Assembly: GCA_964588495.1 (NCBI GenBank)
Contig: CAZPPS010000004.1
Coordinates: forward strand, 48,424 to 112,423
Length of the DNA: 64,000 nucleotides
From: CAVPKN01 sp964588495
GTDB taxonomy: Bacteria > Chlamydiota > Chlamydiia > Chlamydiales > JAAKFR01
Direction of reading: 5' to 3'
Part shown: piece by piece, positions 31,670-40,760 of the stretch
How positions within the stretch are numbered: position 1 is the stretch's first letter
Layout: each line of letters begins with the position of its first letter
Notes under the pieces: generated by a model
What the model was told of the DNA's origin: nothing
The model's database searches: none
The model's input: only the letters and a program-made list of their open reading frames with translations
Translations under genes and position numbers: made by a program

Positions 31670-33598
31670 TTAGACCCGTACTTCTTCTTTAAACGGAGAA
31701 ACTAAAGCTCTCGTTTGTTTCTCAAGGGTGATTTTTTCAAGGAAGTCCTTTAAGGCAATCTCTCCGTGGACAACGTTGTTCCGTGTGCGAAGAGCAATCG
31801 TCTTGTTTGCCATTTCCTGATCTCCCACAGTGAGCATGTAATTGACCTGATCGAGCTGCGCCTGTCTCACTTTTTTACCCACAGATTCGTTAGAATCATC
31901 GATTTCGACGTGGAAACCCGCTTCTTGAAGCTGCTTGCGCACAGAATCGGCATATTCCACGTGTCTATCGGCCACAGGAATAAGGCGTACCTGTCGAGGG
32001 CTCATCCAGAGGGGGAATTTGCCGGCAAAATGTTCGATGAGTATTCCAAAGAACCGCTCAATCGAACCAAAAAGGGCTCTATGGATCATGATAGGCCTTG
32101 GACGGTTTCCTTCTTTATCGGTATATTCCAGATTAAAACGCTCTGGCAAGGACATGTCGAGCTGAATCGTGCCGCATTGCCAGGTTCTTCCCAAAGCATC
32201 GCGGATATGCAGATCGATTTTGGGGCCATAAAAGGCGCCGTCCCCTTCCCGGATTTGGAAAGATTTACCAGACCTCTCAAGGGCTTGTCTCAAGGAATTT
32301 GTAGCATGTGCCCATTGCTCATCTGTGCCGATGGTACCCTTTTCAGGACGTGTTGAGAGCTCTAAATGGTAGGAAAGACCAAACGGGCGATAAAGATCAT
32401 CGACTAGATTTAAAACTCTTAAAATTTCATCTTCAATCTGAGCTGGTTCCATAAAGATGTGCGCATCATCTTGGTGGAAGCTGCGCACTCTCATGAGCCC
32501 TGATAGGGCTCCGCTGGCTTCATGACGGTGTACGTGGCCAATTTCAGCAATTCTTAAAGGAAATTCCCGGTAGCTATGGGTATTCATTTTGTAAAAGAGC
32601 ATGCAGCCGGGACAGTTCATCGGCTTAATGGCAAATTCTCTTTCCTCAATAGCAGAGGTGTACATATTTTCTCGGTAATTTGCCCAATGTCCAGAACGCT
32701 CCCAAAGCTCTTTTGCCATCATTTGAGGGGTTTGGATCTCAATGTAACCCTCTTTTTCATGCAAAGAGCGCCAAAACTGCAAAAGGGCATTCCACACAAG
32801 CATTCCCTTGGGATGGATAAAAGCCATTCCAGGAGCTTCTTCGCGGTGGGAAAATAGATCGAGCTTAGGTCAAAGAATTTTGTGATCTCTTTTTTTAGCC
32901 TCTTCGAGTTGGGTTAGATATTCCCGCAGCATTTTTTTGTCTGGGAAAGTGATTCCATAAATGCGCGTTAACATTTCACGTGTAGAATCGCCTCTCCAAT
33001 AAGCTCCGGAGGTCTTTAAAATTTTAATCGCTTTCACTTTGCCGAGATTTGGAATGTGGGGGCCGCGGCATAAATCGATAAATTCTCCCTGACGGTAGGA
33101 GGTGATTGCCCCATCAAAGCCCTCGATGAGCTCCGCTTTGTATTTATTGGTTCCAAAAGTTTTGAGGGCCTCTTCTTTGTTAGAAATCACCTCTTTTTGG
33201 GTCTTGAAATTTTCCTGGACGATGTTTTCCATCTCTTTTTCGATTTTTTCAAAATCTTCGTCAGAGATGTGAAGATTTGCGAAATCGTAGTAGAAACCAT
33301 TTTCAATCGGTGGGCCAATCGTTAATTGAGCATCAGGATAAAGTCTTAAAATGGCTTGGGCAAGGATGTGAGCGGAACTGTGCCAATAAACCTCTTTCCC
33401 TTCTTTGTCGGCAAAACTAAAAAAATGAATCGTATCGCCCTCTTTCAGAGGTTGAGCTAAATCAAAAGTCGAGCCGTTGATAGAAACAGCCAAGGCTTGA
33501 TCGGGAGCTGTCAGATTGAGTTTTTTTGCCAGATCTTCGGCTGTGCTTCCAGCTGGCAATTCGATAGTTTTATCTTTGTGGGTAACGCTGATACTCAT
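31670..33598 (-). pseudogene. thrS: threonyl-tRNA synthetase with an in-frame TGA
   Basis: 643 codons in one frame, interrupted once by TGA at 32870-32872. The 5' part (242 residues) holds the TGS domain and the editing domain, with the HSSAH block and CRGPHIP. The 3' part holds the class II catalytic core (motif 2 region MRVRSFHQDDAHIF, motif 3 in RPIMIHRALFGSIERFFG) and the anticodon-binding domain. The stop falls in the linker, reading RDHKIL-stop-PKLDLFS, where ThrRS proteins normally have a glycine (RDH-x-x-x-G-x-x-LDLF); GGA to TGA is one substitution. The gene is essential and otherwise intact, so a sequencing error, recent nonsense change or recoding must be considered. Confidence 0.85.
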
Positions 33599-33679
33599 TT
33601 TTTTCCTCGCTATCAGAAGAAGACGATACTACAATAGAAGGGTTGAAAAGAAAAGAGTAAAGAATCAGAATTGAGCGCT

Positions 33680-34762
33680 ATGAATCGCAAAAAAGCTTTA
33701 ATTACAGGCATTACGGGCCAAGATGGGGCCTATCTTGCAGAATTTCTTTTAGAAAAAGGGTATGAAGTTCACGGTCTAAAAAGACATGCTTCTCTCGATA
33801 ATACCCTGCGTCTTAAGGGAATTGATGTTAAGTTGCATGCCGGCGAACTCACCGATTCGGGAAGTATTTTTCAGCTCGTCAATCAAATCAAACCCGATGA
33901 GATTTACAATTTTGCAGCCCTCAGCGATGTGGCAGTTTCTTTTGCAACTCCTGAATATGCGGCCAACGTCAATGCTCTCGGCACGTTGCGTATCCTGGAA
34001 GCGATCCGCATGTTGGATCTTCAGAAAAAAACACGCTTGTATCAGGCATCTACTTCCGAATTATTTGGCCAGGTGAGGGAAGTTCCCCAAAAAGAGAGCA
34101 CCCCTTTTTATCCACGTTCTCCGTATGCAGTTTCCAAGCTTTACGCTTACTGGATCACGGTGAATTACCGGGAATCCTACGGAATTTTTGCGTGTAACGG
34201 AATTTTGTTTAACCACGAATCTCCCATGCGCGGCGAAACCTTTGTCACACGCAAAATCACAAGGGCTCTTGGCCGGATCCTGATGGGGAGCCAAGATTGT
34301 CTTTATCTTGGGAATCTCAATGCCAAACGGGATTGGGGACATGCCAGAGATTTTGTAGAAATGGAATGGTCGATTTTGCAACAAGATGAACCCGACGATT
34401 TTGTCATTGCAACCGGCGAGCAGCACACGGTAAGGGAATTTGTCACTTTGGCAGCTCAAGAGCTCGGAATTCAGCTGCGCTGGGAAGGAAGTGGTCTTCA
34501 TGAGATTGGGATTGTAGAAGCCATTGATTCCCCCTATCTGCATCGCTTGATGCCCGGTATGGCAATCGTGAAAGTAAGCCCCGAGTTTTTTAGACCCGCA
34601 GAAGTGGAAACTCTTCTAGGAGACTCTTCTAAGGCCTTTAAAAAGCTGGGATGGAAGCCCAAAACTTCTTTTTCTGAATTGGTCTCTGAAATGGCAAGAT
34701 CAGATTTAGCTCTGGCTCAACAAGAATCCCTGTTTGTGCAAGAAAATGCATGTCTGTGTTGA
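33680..34762 (+). CDS. gmd: GDP-mannose 4,6-dehydratase
   Basis: 360 residues from ATG 33680 (a TTG three codons earlier is possible). It is a short-chain dehydrogenase/reductase with the NADP-binding GITGQDGAYLAEFLL, catalytic segment STSELFGQVREVPQ, YAVSK (Tyr-x3-Lys) and FNHESPMRGETFVTRKI, all typical of Gmd. It converts GDP-mannose to GDP-4-keto-6-deoxymannose, the precursor of GDP-fucose, GDP-rhamnose and GDP-perosamine. No reductase such as Fcl or Rmd is in this window. It heads a four-gene operon with two glycosyltransferases and manC, with overlaps at each junction. Confidence 0.93.
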   Translation: MNRKKALITGITGQDGAYLAEFLLEKGYEVHGLKRHASLDNTLRLKGIDVKLHAGELTDSGSIFQLVNQIKPDEIYNFAALSDVAVSFATPEYAANVNALGTLRILEAIRMLDLQKKTRLYQASTSELFGQVREVPQKESTPFYPRSPYAVSKLYAYWITVNYRESYGIFACNGILFNHESPMRGETFVTRKITRALGRILMGSQDCLYLGNLNAKRDWGHARDFVEMEWSILQQDEPDDFVIATGEQHTVREFVTLAAQELGIQLRWEGSGLHEIGIVEAIDSPYLHRLMPGMAIVKVSPEFFRPAEVETLLGDSSKAFKKLGWKPKTSFSELVSEMARSDLALAQQESLFVQENACLC

Positions 34763-35807
34763 TGCAAGACTGATTGCCCAATCGGGCATTGGCACCATGC
34801 TCAAATCTTCCCTTGAAAGCATTAAACATGCAAATTTTTGCAAGCTCACTCTTCTTTGTCATGAAAGTGATCAAAAACTCCTTTCCAGCTACTCTGATGA
34901 TCTGATTTTGATGAAAAGTTCGATCTATAGCGCAGCTGAACAGCTGGAATATCTAAAAAAAATCCCCAAGTGCGATCTTTTTTTTTCTCCCCACTTTAAT
35001 GTTCCTATTGGTCCCATCCGGGCAAAAAAAAGACTGTGTTGCATCCATGATGTCTACCATTTGGCCCATTTCAAGACCCTTTCTTTTAGCCAAAAGGTGT
35101 ATGCGAAATGTGTCTATAATGCGGCCTTTTTATTATCAGATAGTCTCATCACAATTTCAGAATTTTCTAAAAATGAGATCTTAAAGTGGGCCACAATTCG
35201 ACCAAAAAATATAAAGATCATCTCGCAAAACTTCAACTTTGTCCCAGAAAAGCCTTCAAATCAGACAAAAAATTTTATTCTTTATGTGGGCAATCTAAAG
35301 CCCCATAAAAACTTAGTGCGCCTTATCAAAGCTTATGCCAAAGTGGCTCCCAAAGTTTCTCTTTACATTGTGGGAAAAAAAGAAGGCTTAAGAACTGTGG
35401 ACCAAAAATTGTTTGAGGAGACAGAGAAAAATCCGTTTTTGAAACAAAATGTCACATTCACAGGCTATGTCACAGATGAGGAGCTCAAAAAGTTGTACGC
35501 AGAGGCCCTTTTTTTTGCGTTTCCTTCCACCTACGAGGGATTTGGCATTCCCCCTCTAGAGGCAATGGCTAGTGGATGTCCTGTTATGGCCGCACGTGCA
35601 GCTTCTATTCCCGAAGTGTGTGGAGATGCAGTTGAATATGTGGATCCTCATTCTATCGATTCGATCGCAGAAGGGATCCAAAAGCTTCTATTTGATGAAA
35701 AACGAAGGGAAGAGCTGATCAGAAAAGGCAATGAGCTTGTTGCGCAAAAACGAAATCAGAAAAACGAAGTTGTGGATGTGATTCATGCGTGTTGCAGTCG
35801 TACATGA
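34746..35807 (+). CDS. GT4-family glycosyltransferase (WbpY-like)
   Basis: 353 residues from ATG 34746, which overlaps the end of gmd by 17 bp. The N-terminus MHVCVDARLIAQSGIGTM is the glycine-rich acceptor-domain start of GT4 enzymes; the donor-binding block is FPSTYEGFGIPPLEAMASG with the E-x7-E pattern, then IPEVCGDAVEYVDP. GT4 enzymes with this start often transfer mannose or D-rhamnose in O-antigen assembly. Given gmd and manC in the operon, a GDP-sugar donor is likely. Confidence 0.87.
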   Translation: MHVCVDARLIAQSGIGTMLKSSLESIKHANFCKLTLLCHESDQKLLSSYSDDLILMKSSIYSAAEQLEYLKKIPKCDLFFSPHFNVPIGPIRAKKRLCCIHDVYHLAHFKTLSFSQKVYAKCVYNAAFLLSDSLITISEFSKNEILKWATIRPKNIKIISQNFNFVPEKPSNQTKNFILYVGNLKPHKNLVRLIKAYAKVAPKVSLYIVGKKEGLRTVDQKLFEETEKNPFLKQNVTFTGYVTDEELKKLYAEALFFAFPSTYEGFGIPPLEAMASGCPVMAARAASIPEVCGDAVEYVDPHSIDSIAEGIQKLLFDEKRREELIRKGNELVAQKRNQKNEVVDVIHACCSRT

Positions 35808-36852
35808 TTGGCTAACTGTTTATGCAGGAGCTGAGAGGGTTTTAGAACAGATTTTAAGCATGTTTCCCAAAGCCGATCTTTTCAGCGTGATCGATTTTTT
35901 TCCCAAAGACCTCAGGCCACATTTACAAGGCAAAAAAGCGCATACAACATTTATTCAGAATCTCCCCTTTGCCAAAAAATTCTACCAGCTTTATTTGCCT
36001 CTCATGCCCGTTGCTATTGAACAGCTGGATGTGACGCAATACGATCTGGTCATTTCCTCGAGTCATGCAGTCGCAAAAGGGATCATTACAGCCCCTGGAC
36101 AGCGCCATTTGTGCTATTGCCATTCCCCTATGCGCTATGCGTGGGATCTGCAACACCAATATTTGGAAGGTAAAGCCAACATCCTTGCACGTTATTTGCT
36201 CCATAAAATGCGCGTTTGGGATGTCAGTTCTGCCCATGGTGTCGACACATTTATGGCCAATTCCCATTTTATTGCCGACCGTATCGAAAAATGCTACAGA
36301 CGGAAGTCGGAGGTTGTCTACCCACCGGTTGCCGTTGATAAATTCCCTCTGCATGAGCAGAAAAGCGATTTTTATGTCACAGCTTCTCGCTTTGTGGGCT
36401 ACAAAAAAATCGATCTGATGCTGGAAGCTTTCAGATCGATGCCTGGAAGGCGTTTAATTGTGATTGGCAACGGGCCGGAAGAGAAAAAACTCAAAAAAAT
36501 GGCGCCACCCAACGTTTCTTTTACAGGGCACATTTCAGTTGAAAAAATGGCCGATTACTTCGGTAAGGCCAGGGCTTTTCTTTACGCGGCGGTTGAGGAT
36601 TTTGGCATCGTGCCGATTGAAGCCCAGGCGACGGGGACAACAGTGATTGCCTACAGCAAAGGGGGCGTTAAAGAAACATGTGAGCACACAGGCTTTTTCT
36701 TTAACGAACAGACTCCAGAAGCTATCAGAGTGGCGATTGAAACTTTTGAAGAACACAAACCTATTGCGCCGATTAGATGTAGAGAAAATGCACTCAGATT
36801 CTCTGAAATGCATTTTAGAGAACAATTTTTAAATATAGTAGCGTCGACATGA
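35785..36852 (+). CDS. GT4-family glycosyltransferase (WbpZ/WbaZ-like)
   Basis: 355 residues, overlapping the previous gene by 23 bp. It starts MRVAVVHDWLTVYAGAERVL, a typical opening of mannosyl/rhamnosyl transferases, with CHSPMRYAWDL in the acceptor domain and a donor domain containing FGIVPIEAQATGTTVIAY. It probably acts on the same polysaccharide as the preceding transferase. It overlaps manC by 4 bp (ATGA). Confidence 0.87.
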   Translation: MRVAVVHDWLTVYAGAERVLEQILSMFPKADLFSVIDFFPKDLRPHLQGKKAHTTFIQNLPFAKKFYQLYLPLMPVAIEQLDVTQYDLVISSSHAVAKGIITAPGQRHLCYCHSPMRYAWDLQHQYLEGKANILARYLLHKMRVWDVSSAHGVDTFMANSHFIADRIEKCYRRKSEVVYPPVAVDKFPLHEQKSDFYVTASRFVGYKKIDLMLEAFRSMPGRRLIVIGNGPEEKKLKKMAPPNVSFTGHISVEKMADYFGKARAFLYAAVEDFGIVPIEAQATGTTVIAYSKGGVKETCEHTGFFFNEQTPEAIRVAIETFEEHKPIAPIRCRENALRFSEMHFREQFLNIVAST

Positions 36853-38222
36853 AATGTTTAATATTAGCAGGCGGCAGCGGTACAAGGCTCTGGCCCCTTT
36901 CTCGAAGTCATTACCCCAAGCAGTTTTTGAGGCTTAAAGACGAAGAATCGTTTTTACAAAAGACAGTGAGACGCAATCTTAAAGTGGTTTCTGCGCAGGA
37001 TCTTTATCTTCTCACAAATGAAATGTATTATCACGATGTTCTGCGTCAGGTTCAAGAAGTGGCTCCCATTCCTAGTGACAATATCATTTTGGAGCCTTCA
37101 AGCAAAAATACAGCTCCTGCAATTGCATTTGCACTCAACCATCTACAAGCTGCTGACGAAGAGATTTTTTTGATAACACCTGCCGATCACATGATAGCCC
37201 CTATTGAGGGATATGTGGATTGCATGGAAAAAGGGGCAGAACTGGCTAAGAAGGGGTTTTTGGTCACTTTTGGAGTGCGTCCTACAAAGCCTGAGACTGG
37301 GTATGGCTACATTAAGTCCAAAGGGCAAATGGTTGAGAAATTTGTCGAAAAGCCCGATCTAAAAACGGCTCGAGAATACGTTGAAAGCGGCAATTATTTT
37401 TGGAATTCGGGAATGTTTGCGTTTTCTTGCGCTTCATTTAAAAAAGAGGCCCTTGAGCATATGCCAGAACTTATCGAGAACACGTTTGGGCATCTTCCAT
37501 CGATTTCAATTGACTATGCGCTGATGGAAAAATCGACAAATGTGGCGATGGTTCCTTTAGACTTAAGCTGGTCTGACATTGGTTCCTGGGAAAATGTCTA
37601 CGAAGTTTTGGACAAAGACAGCTCTCAAAATGCCACCAAAGGGGATGTTTTAGCAGTCGACACAGCAAATTCCCTCATTTATGCGGAAAATAGGCTTGTG
37701 GCTGCCATTGGATTGGACAACATGATTGTGATCGAAACGGGAGATGTTGTCTTGATTGCCCCTAAAGCTGAATCTCAACGGGTCAAAGAGGTCGTTTCCA
37801 AGCTTAAAGACCTTGGAAAAAAACAGGCTGATGAACATCTGACAACCAACCGTCCATGGGGCTCATACACTGTTTTGAAAGAGGGAGAGCGCCACAAAAT
37901 CAAACGGATCACCGTCAATCCCAAGCAAAAACTGAGCCTTCAAATGCACTATCACCGGAGCGAGCACTGGGTCGTTGTGAGCGGAACTGCCAAAGTGACC
38001 ATTGGCGATCAAGAAACCATTGTGCACGAAGGGGAGAGCATTTTTGTCCCCAAATCAGCCATCCACCGGGTCGAAAACCCGGGAAAAGTGACTCTCGAGA
38101 TCATCGAAGTGCAAGTTGGCGAGTATCTTGGCGAAGATGACATCATCCGCCTCGAAGACGTCTACGGAAGACTAAAAGAACAAGACGCCTTCAAAGTCCT
38201 CGCCAAAGCCATCGAGAGATAA
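36849..38222 (+). CDS. manC: mannose-1-phosphate guanylyltransferase / mannose-6-phosphate isomerase
   Basis: 457 residues, bifunctional type II enzyme. The nucleotidyltransferase domain has the pyrophosphorylase signature LAGGSGTRLWPLSRSHYPKQ at residues 6-25 and FVEKPD, and the C-terminal cupin isomerase domain (about 340-450) carries the metal-ligand region LQMHYHRSEHWVVVSG. It makes GDP-mannose, the substrate of Gmd encoded three genes upstream, so the operon covers donor synthesis, modification and transfer. Confidence 0.94.
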   Translation: MKCLILAGGSGTRLWPLSRSHYPKQFLRLKDEESFLQKTVRRNLKVVSAQDLYLLTNEMYYHDVLRQVQEVAPIPSDNIILEPSSKNTAPAIAFALNHLQAADEEIFLITPADHMIAPIEGYVDCMEKGAELAKKGFLVTFGVRPTKPETGYGYIKSKGQMVEKFVEKPDLKTAREYVESGNYFWNSGMFAFSCASFKKEALEHMPELIENTFGHLPSISIDYALMEKSTNVAMVPLDLSWSDIGSWENVYEVLDKDSSQNATKGDVLAVDTANSLIYAENRLVAAIGLDNMIVIETGDVVLIAPKAESQRVKEVVSKLKDLGKKQADEHLTTNRPWGSYTVLKEGERHKIKRITVNPKQKLSLQMHYHRSEHWVVVSGTAKVTIGDQETIVHEGESIFVPKSAIHRVENPGKVTLEIIEVQVGEYLGEDDIIRLEDVYGRLKEQDAFKVLAKAIER

Positions 38223-38255
38223 TTTTTGGTTCAAAAGACTTTAAGGAATTTCTGC

Positions 38256-38344
38256 GTGAACGAGCCCGCGCCCGAGCCCGTGCCCGACCTGAAAACGAAG
38301 AGCCCGATTTTCTTAAGATCGGGCTCGGGCGCGGGCTCGTTCAC
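38256..38344. repeat. GAGCCCG hairpin after manC
   Basis: GTGAACGAGCCCGCGCCCGA pairs with the complement ending at 38344; a nested inner hairpin AGCCCGATTTT / GATCGGGCT sits at 38301-38325. Related G/C-rich repeats occur at 40686-40760, 45217-45239 and about 53199-53210. It probably ends the polysaccharide operon transcript. The remainder of the 301-bp gap to the next gene shows nothing further that I can identify except A/T-rich promoter-like DNA just before 38524. Confidence 0.8.
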
Positions 38345-38523
38345 GAAGAACATGGGCGCGCTCCAGGTTCCAGTTCACCCACATAGGTAACATAGTGGTA
38401 GGAATGTTTTAGGTTTTTTCCCTCTGTTTAAGAAGTTAAATAGATGAGTGTGAGGGATCTTTATTTTAATGGTTTTTTTAAAATAAGTTGTTTGTTATTC
38501 TGTGGTAATTACAAGGAATTGAC

Positions 38524-39453
38524 ATGCCTCTGTTTACTGTATTCTTTTGTTTTTTTATCTGGTCTACTTGCTTTACATTAGGAAAAACGACTTTAGAGTG
38601 TAGCCCTCCGATCTTTTTGACGGGGGCCCGCATGTTTATGGCGGGGATCCTGCTCTTAGTCTTTATGGCTTGTTTTCAACGAAAAGAGATGCGGATCAAA
38701 AGGCATCAGCTTTTCCCCTTAATTTTGTTCGCCATTTCAGCGGTTTATCTGACAAATGTTTTTGAATTTTGGGGTCTGCAGTATCTGACGGCAGCAAAAG
38801 CTTGCTTTATCTACAGCCTCTCTCCGTTCCTTTCAGCCCTTTTCTCCTATTTCCAATTCAAAGAAAAAATAACCTCCAAGAAACTGATGGGTCTGATGGT
38901 CGGTTTTTTTGGATTTATCCCCGTTTTGATCCATAAATCGGGCTCAGAACAATTGCTTGGTGGTTTAAAGATCCTTTCCTGGCCTGAGATTTCCCTGATG
39001 ATCGCGACAGTTACTTCAGTTTATGGCTGGATTCTCCTTAGAAAGCTTGGAAAAGAGGATGGAATGTCCCCTTTAATGGCTAATGGCACATCGATGCTGC
39101 TGGGCGGCGTTTTTGCCCTTGTCCATTCTGCTTTTACAGAAAACTGGAATCCCCTCCCTGTCACGAATTATTCGGGCTTTTTCCAAGGGGTTTTCTTGAT
39201 GATTCTCATCTCTAACCTCATCTGTTACAACATCTACGGCTGGCTTTTAAAGCGCTTTACAGCCACTTTCCTCTCCTTTGCAGGGCTCACAACACCTCTA
39301 TTTGCGGCCTTCTTTGGCTGGCTGATCCTCCATGAGACAGTGACCTGGAGCTTCTTCGTCTCCGTCACCGTCATCTCTTTAGGCCTGTGGCTCGTCTACG
39401 CCGAAGAGCTGAAGCTCGGATACATCGTGCGTAAAGCCAAGAAGCCCGTTTAA
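38524..39453 (+). CDS. EamA/DMT-family transporter, probable S-adenosylmethionine transporter
   Basis: 309 residues, ten transmembrane helices in two EamA repeats, with an AAGGAA Shine-Dalgarno. It has the position of CT580 in C. trachomatis (between thrS and the CopD gene); the L2 counterpart CTL843 was shown to import S-adenosylmethionine. Chlamydiae generally lack SAM synthetase and need such a carrier. Assigning SAM as substrate here rests on synteny and family; sequence motifs alone only show a drug/metabolite-type exchanger. Confidence 0.8.
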   Translation: MPLFTVFFCFFIWSTCFTLGKTTLECSPPIFLTGARMFMAGILLLVFMACFQRKEMRIKRHQLFPLILFAISAVYLTNVFEFWGLQYLTAAKACFIYSLSPFLSALFSYFQFKEKITSKKLMGLMVGFFGFIPVLIHKSGSEQLLGGLKILSWPEISLMIATVTSVYGWILLRKLGKEDGMSPLMANGTSMLLGGVFALVHSAFTENWNPLPVTNYSGFFQGVFLMILISNLICYNIYGWLLKRFTATFLSFAGLTTPLFAAFFGWLILHETVTWSFFVSVTVISLGLWLVYAEELKLGYIVRKAKKPV

Positions 39454-39472
39454 CCATAGTTTCCGTTTTTTT

Positions 39473-39707
39473 TTAAACACAAAGACACGAAGACACAAAG
39501 GCACAAAGAGAAAGGAAATAGCACCATTTTTTCTCTGTGTTCTCTGTGTCCTCTGTGGTTTTTAAATTGCCTCAAAGACTTCAATTATAACAACCTTCGG
39601 GGCATTTTAAAAAACCACAGAGGACACAGAGAACACAGAGAAGGAAAGTTAATAATTTTTTTCTCTTTGTGTCTTTGTATCTTCGTGTCTTTGTGTTGAA
39701 TTGAACG
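39473..39707. repeat. long palindrome, CACAGAG/CACAAAG family
   Basis: The left outer arm AACACAAAGACACGAAGACA pairs with the right outer arm TGTATCTTCGTGTCTTTGTG; inner arms TCTCTGTGTTCTCTGTGTCC and AACCACAGAGGACACAGAGA pair around a ~60-bp unpaired centre. It fills most of the 302-bp gap between two convergent genes, followed by a degenerate GTCACG repeat (39719-39755) that runs into the pgeF stop. Confidence 0.88.
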
Positions 39708-39718
39708 GAAGCTCGGAT

Positions 39719-39755
39719 CGGTCACGGTAACGGGCATGGTATCGGTATCGCACGG
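39719..39755. repeat. degenerate GTCACG repeat
   Basis: CGGTCACGGTAACGGGCATG followed by GTATCGGTATCGCACGG: same layout as the copies at 11.6 and 23.6 kb with several substitutions. It ends directly at the pgeF stop codon. Confidence 0.75.
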
Positions 39756-40499
39756 TTATTTGAGGGAGGCGAGGGTGGCGTTGCGGCCGCTTAAGGGTTG
39801 GCGGCGGTAGGAGAAGAAATCGTCGGGGTTGGCATAGGTGCAGAGGGAGGCAATCTCGATGTGGTGGGGGAGAATGCCGCAGGCTTCTAGCTGAGCGCGG
39901 GAGATTTGCCAGAGGTTGAAGTAGGTGGGTTTGTATTGGAATGGGTGGAAGCTTTCTGGGAACTCAGTCTTGTAGTTGATGAACTCGGAAGCTTCTGGGC
40001 CGAGGCTTGGGGAGATGCCGACGTGCAGATCTGCGGGATTTGTGTTGTAAAGCGCGTGCATCTGATCGATCGTTTCTTTGTAGATATTTTGGACGTTTCC
40101 TCTCCAGCCGCAGTGGATATTGGCAAGGGCGTGATGGATGGGGTCATAGAAGATGGCTGCCTGGCAATCAGCGTGTTTAATGAGGAGAGTGAGGTCCTTT
40201 TGAGAGGTGATAAGGCCGTCGCCTGCTGGGGATTGGTTGGGGTTGGCTTCTATGATGGTTTTACTGTGGTATTGGGAAAGGGAGCAGGAGTGGGACAAAT
40301 TTAGGGCTTGTAGGGCTTTGTGTTTGTTGATTTGGATGTTTTGGGGGTTTTCACCTTCTTGCAGGGCAAAGTTCAAGGAAGCGAAGTTGCCGGTGCTGAC
40401 GCCGCCGTGGCGCAAGAAGATTCCATGGACCAACTTTGGAAATTGAGCGAAAAGCTCGAAGGTGAGCCAGGTAAGAGAACCGTTTGTGTGGCGTTGCAT
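39756..40499 (-). CDS. pgeF: YfiH/PgeF multicopper-type purine nucleosidase family protein
   Basis: 247 residues. The zinc-binding blocks are clear: KHADCQAAIFYDP and ALANIHCGWRGNVQNIY, with the first His/Cys pair and the H-x-GWRG block of the family, plus GISPSLGPEASEF. Earlier called polyphenol oxidase or laccase; later work ascribes to the family the phosphorolysis or deamination of adenosine or a role in peptidoglycan editing (PgeF). Complete length. Its start codon lies in the left arm of a 165-bp hairpin. Confidence 0.88.
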   Translation of the reverse strand: MQRHTNGSLTWLTFELFAQFPKLVHGIFLRHGGVSTGNFASLNFALQEGENPQNIQINKHKALQALNLSHSCSLSQYHSKTIIEANPNQSPAGDGLITSQKDLTLLIKHADCQAAIFYDPIHHALANIHCGWRGNVQNIYKETIDQMHALYNTNPADLHVGISPSLGPEASEFINYKTEFPESFHPFQYKPTYFNLWQISRAQLEACGILPHHIEIASLCTYANPDDFFSYRRQPLSGRNATLASLK

Positions 40500-40662
40500 G
40501 AACCTATCCCACTAATCGCATAATATGATTTTTGATGAATTTTTCCGCAGATTTTAAAACCGCTGCGCAGGGCATACTTAGGTAAGTAGGCCAAGCAGCG
40601 GTTTTGAAAGCTGCGGAAAAAGGCGCGAAAAGCATTTTTTGGGAGTAGTGAGATAGGTTCAT
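40498..40662. repeat. 165-bp nested hairpin overlapping the pgeF start
   Basis: The outer arms 40498-40514 (ATGAACCTATCCCACTA) and 40646-40662 match 16 of 17. The inner arms 40541-40566 and 40595-40620 (TTTTCCGCAG...AAAACCGCTGC type) match 23 of 26, around a small CTTAGGTAAG stem. The left end contains the pgeF ATG, so the transcript leader of pgeF can fold completely. It could be a mobile palindromic element or a translation-controlling leader. Confidence 0.8.
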
Positions 40663-40685
40663 AGGAAAAATATAACTGAAGACGC

Positions 40686-40760
40686 TTTTTTAAGTGAATG
40701 AGCCCGTGTCCGAAATCTGTAAATCGGGCACGGGCAGGGGCACGGGCACAGGCACGGGAG
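40686..40760. repeat. GAGCCCG/GGGCACG repeat
   Basis: TGAATGAGCCCGTGTCCGA, then ATCGGGCACGGGCAGGGGC and further CACGGGCA units. It lies at the 3' end of the copD-like gene and can form a G/C-rich hairpin; it probably ends that transcript. Confidence 0.7.

Noticed and set aside
31766..32356. 196-residue plus-strand frame opposite thrS
   Set aside because: Shadow of the thrS catalytic domain; thrS motifs on the other strand are unmistakable.
31670..33598. TGA in thrS taken as proof of a reassigned genetic code
   Set aside because: TGA ends several other genes here at expected lengths (tyrP copies, tatA, mutL, the cyclase), so a genome-wide TGA reassignment is excluded by the sequence.
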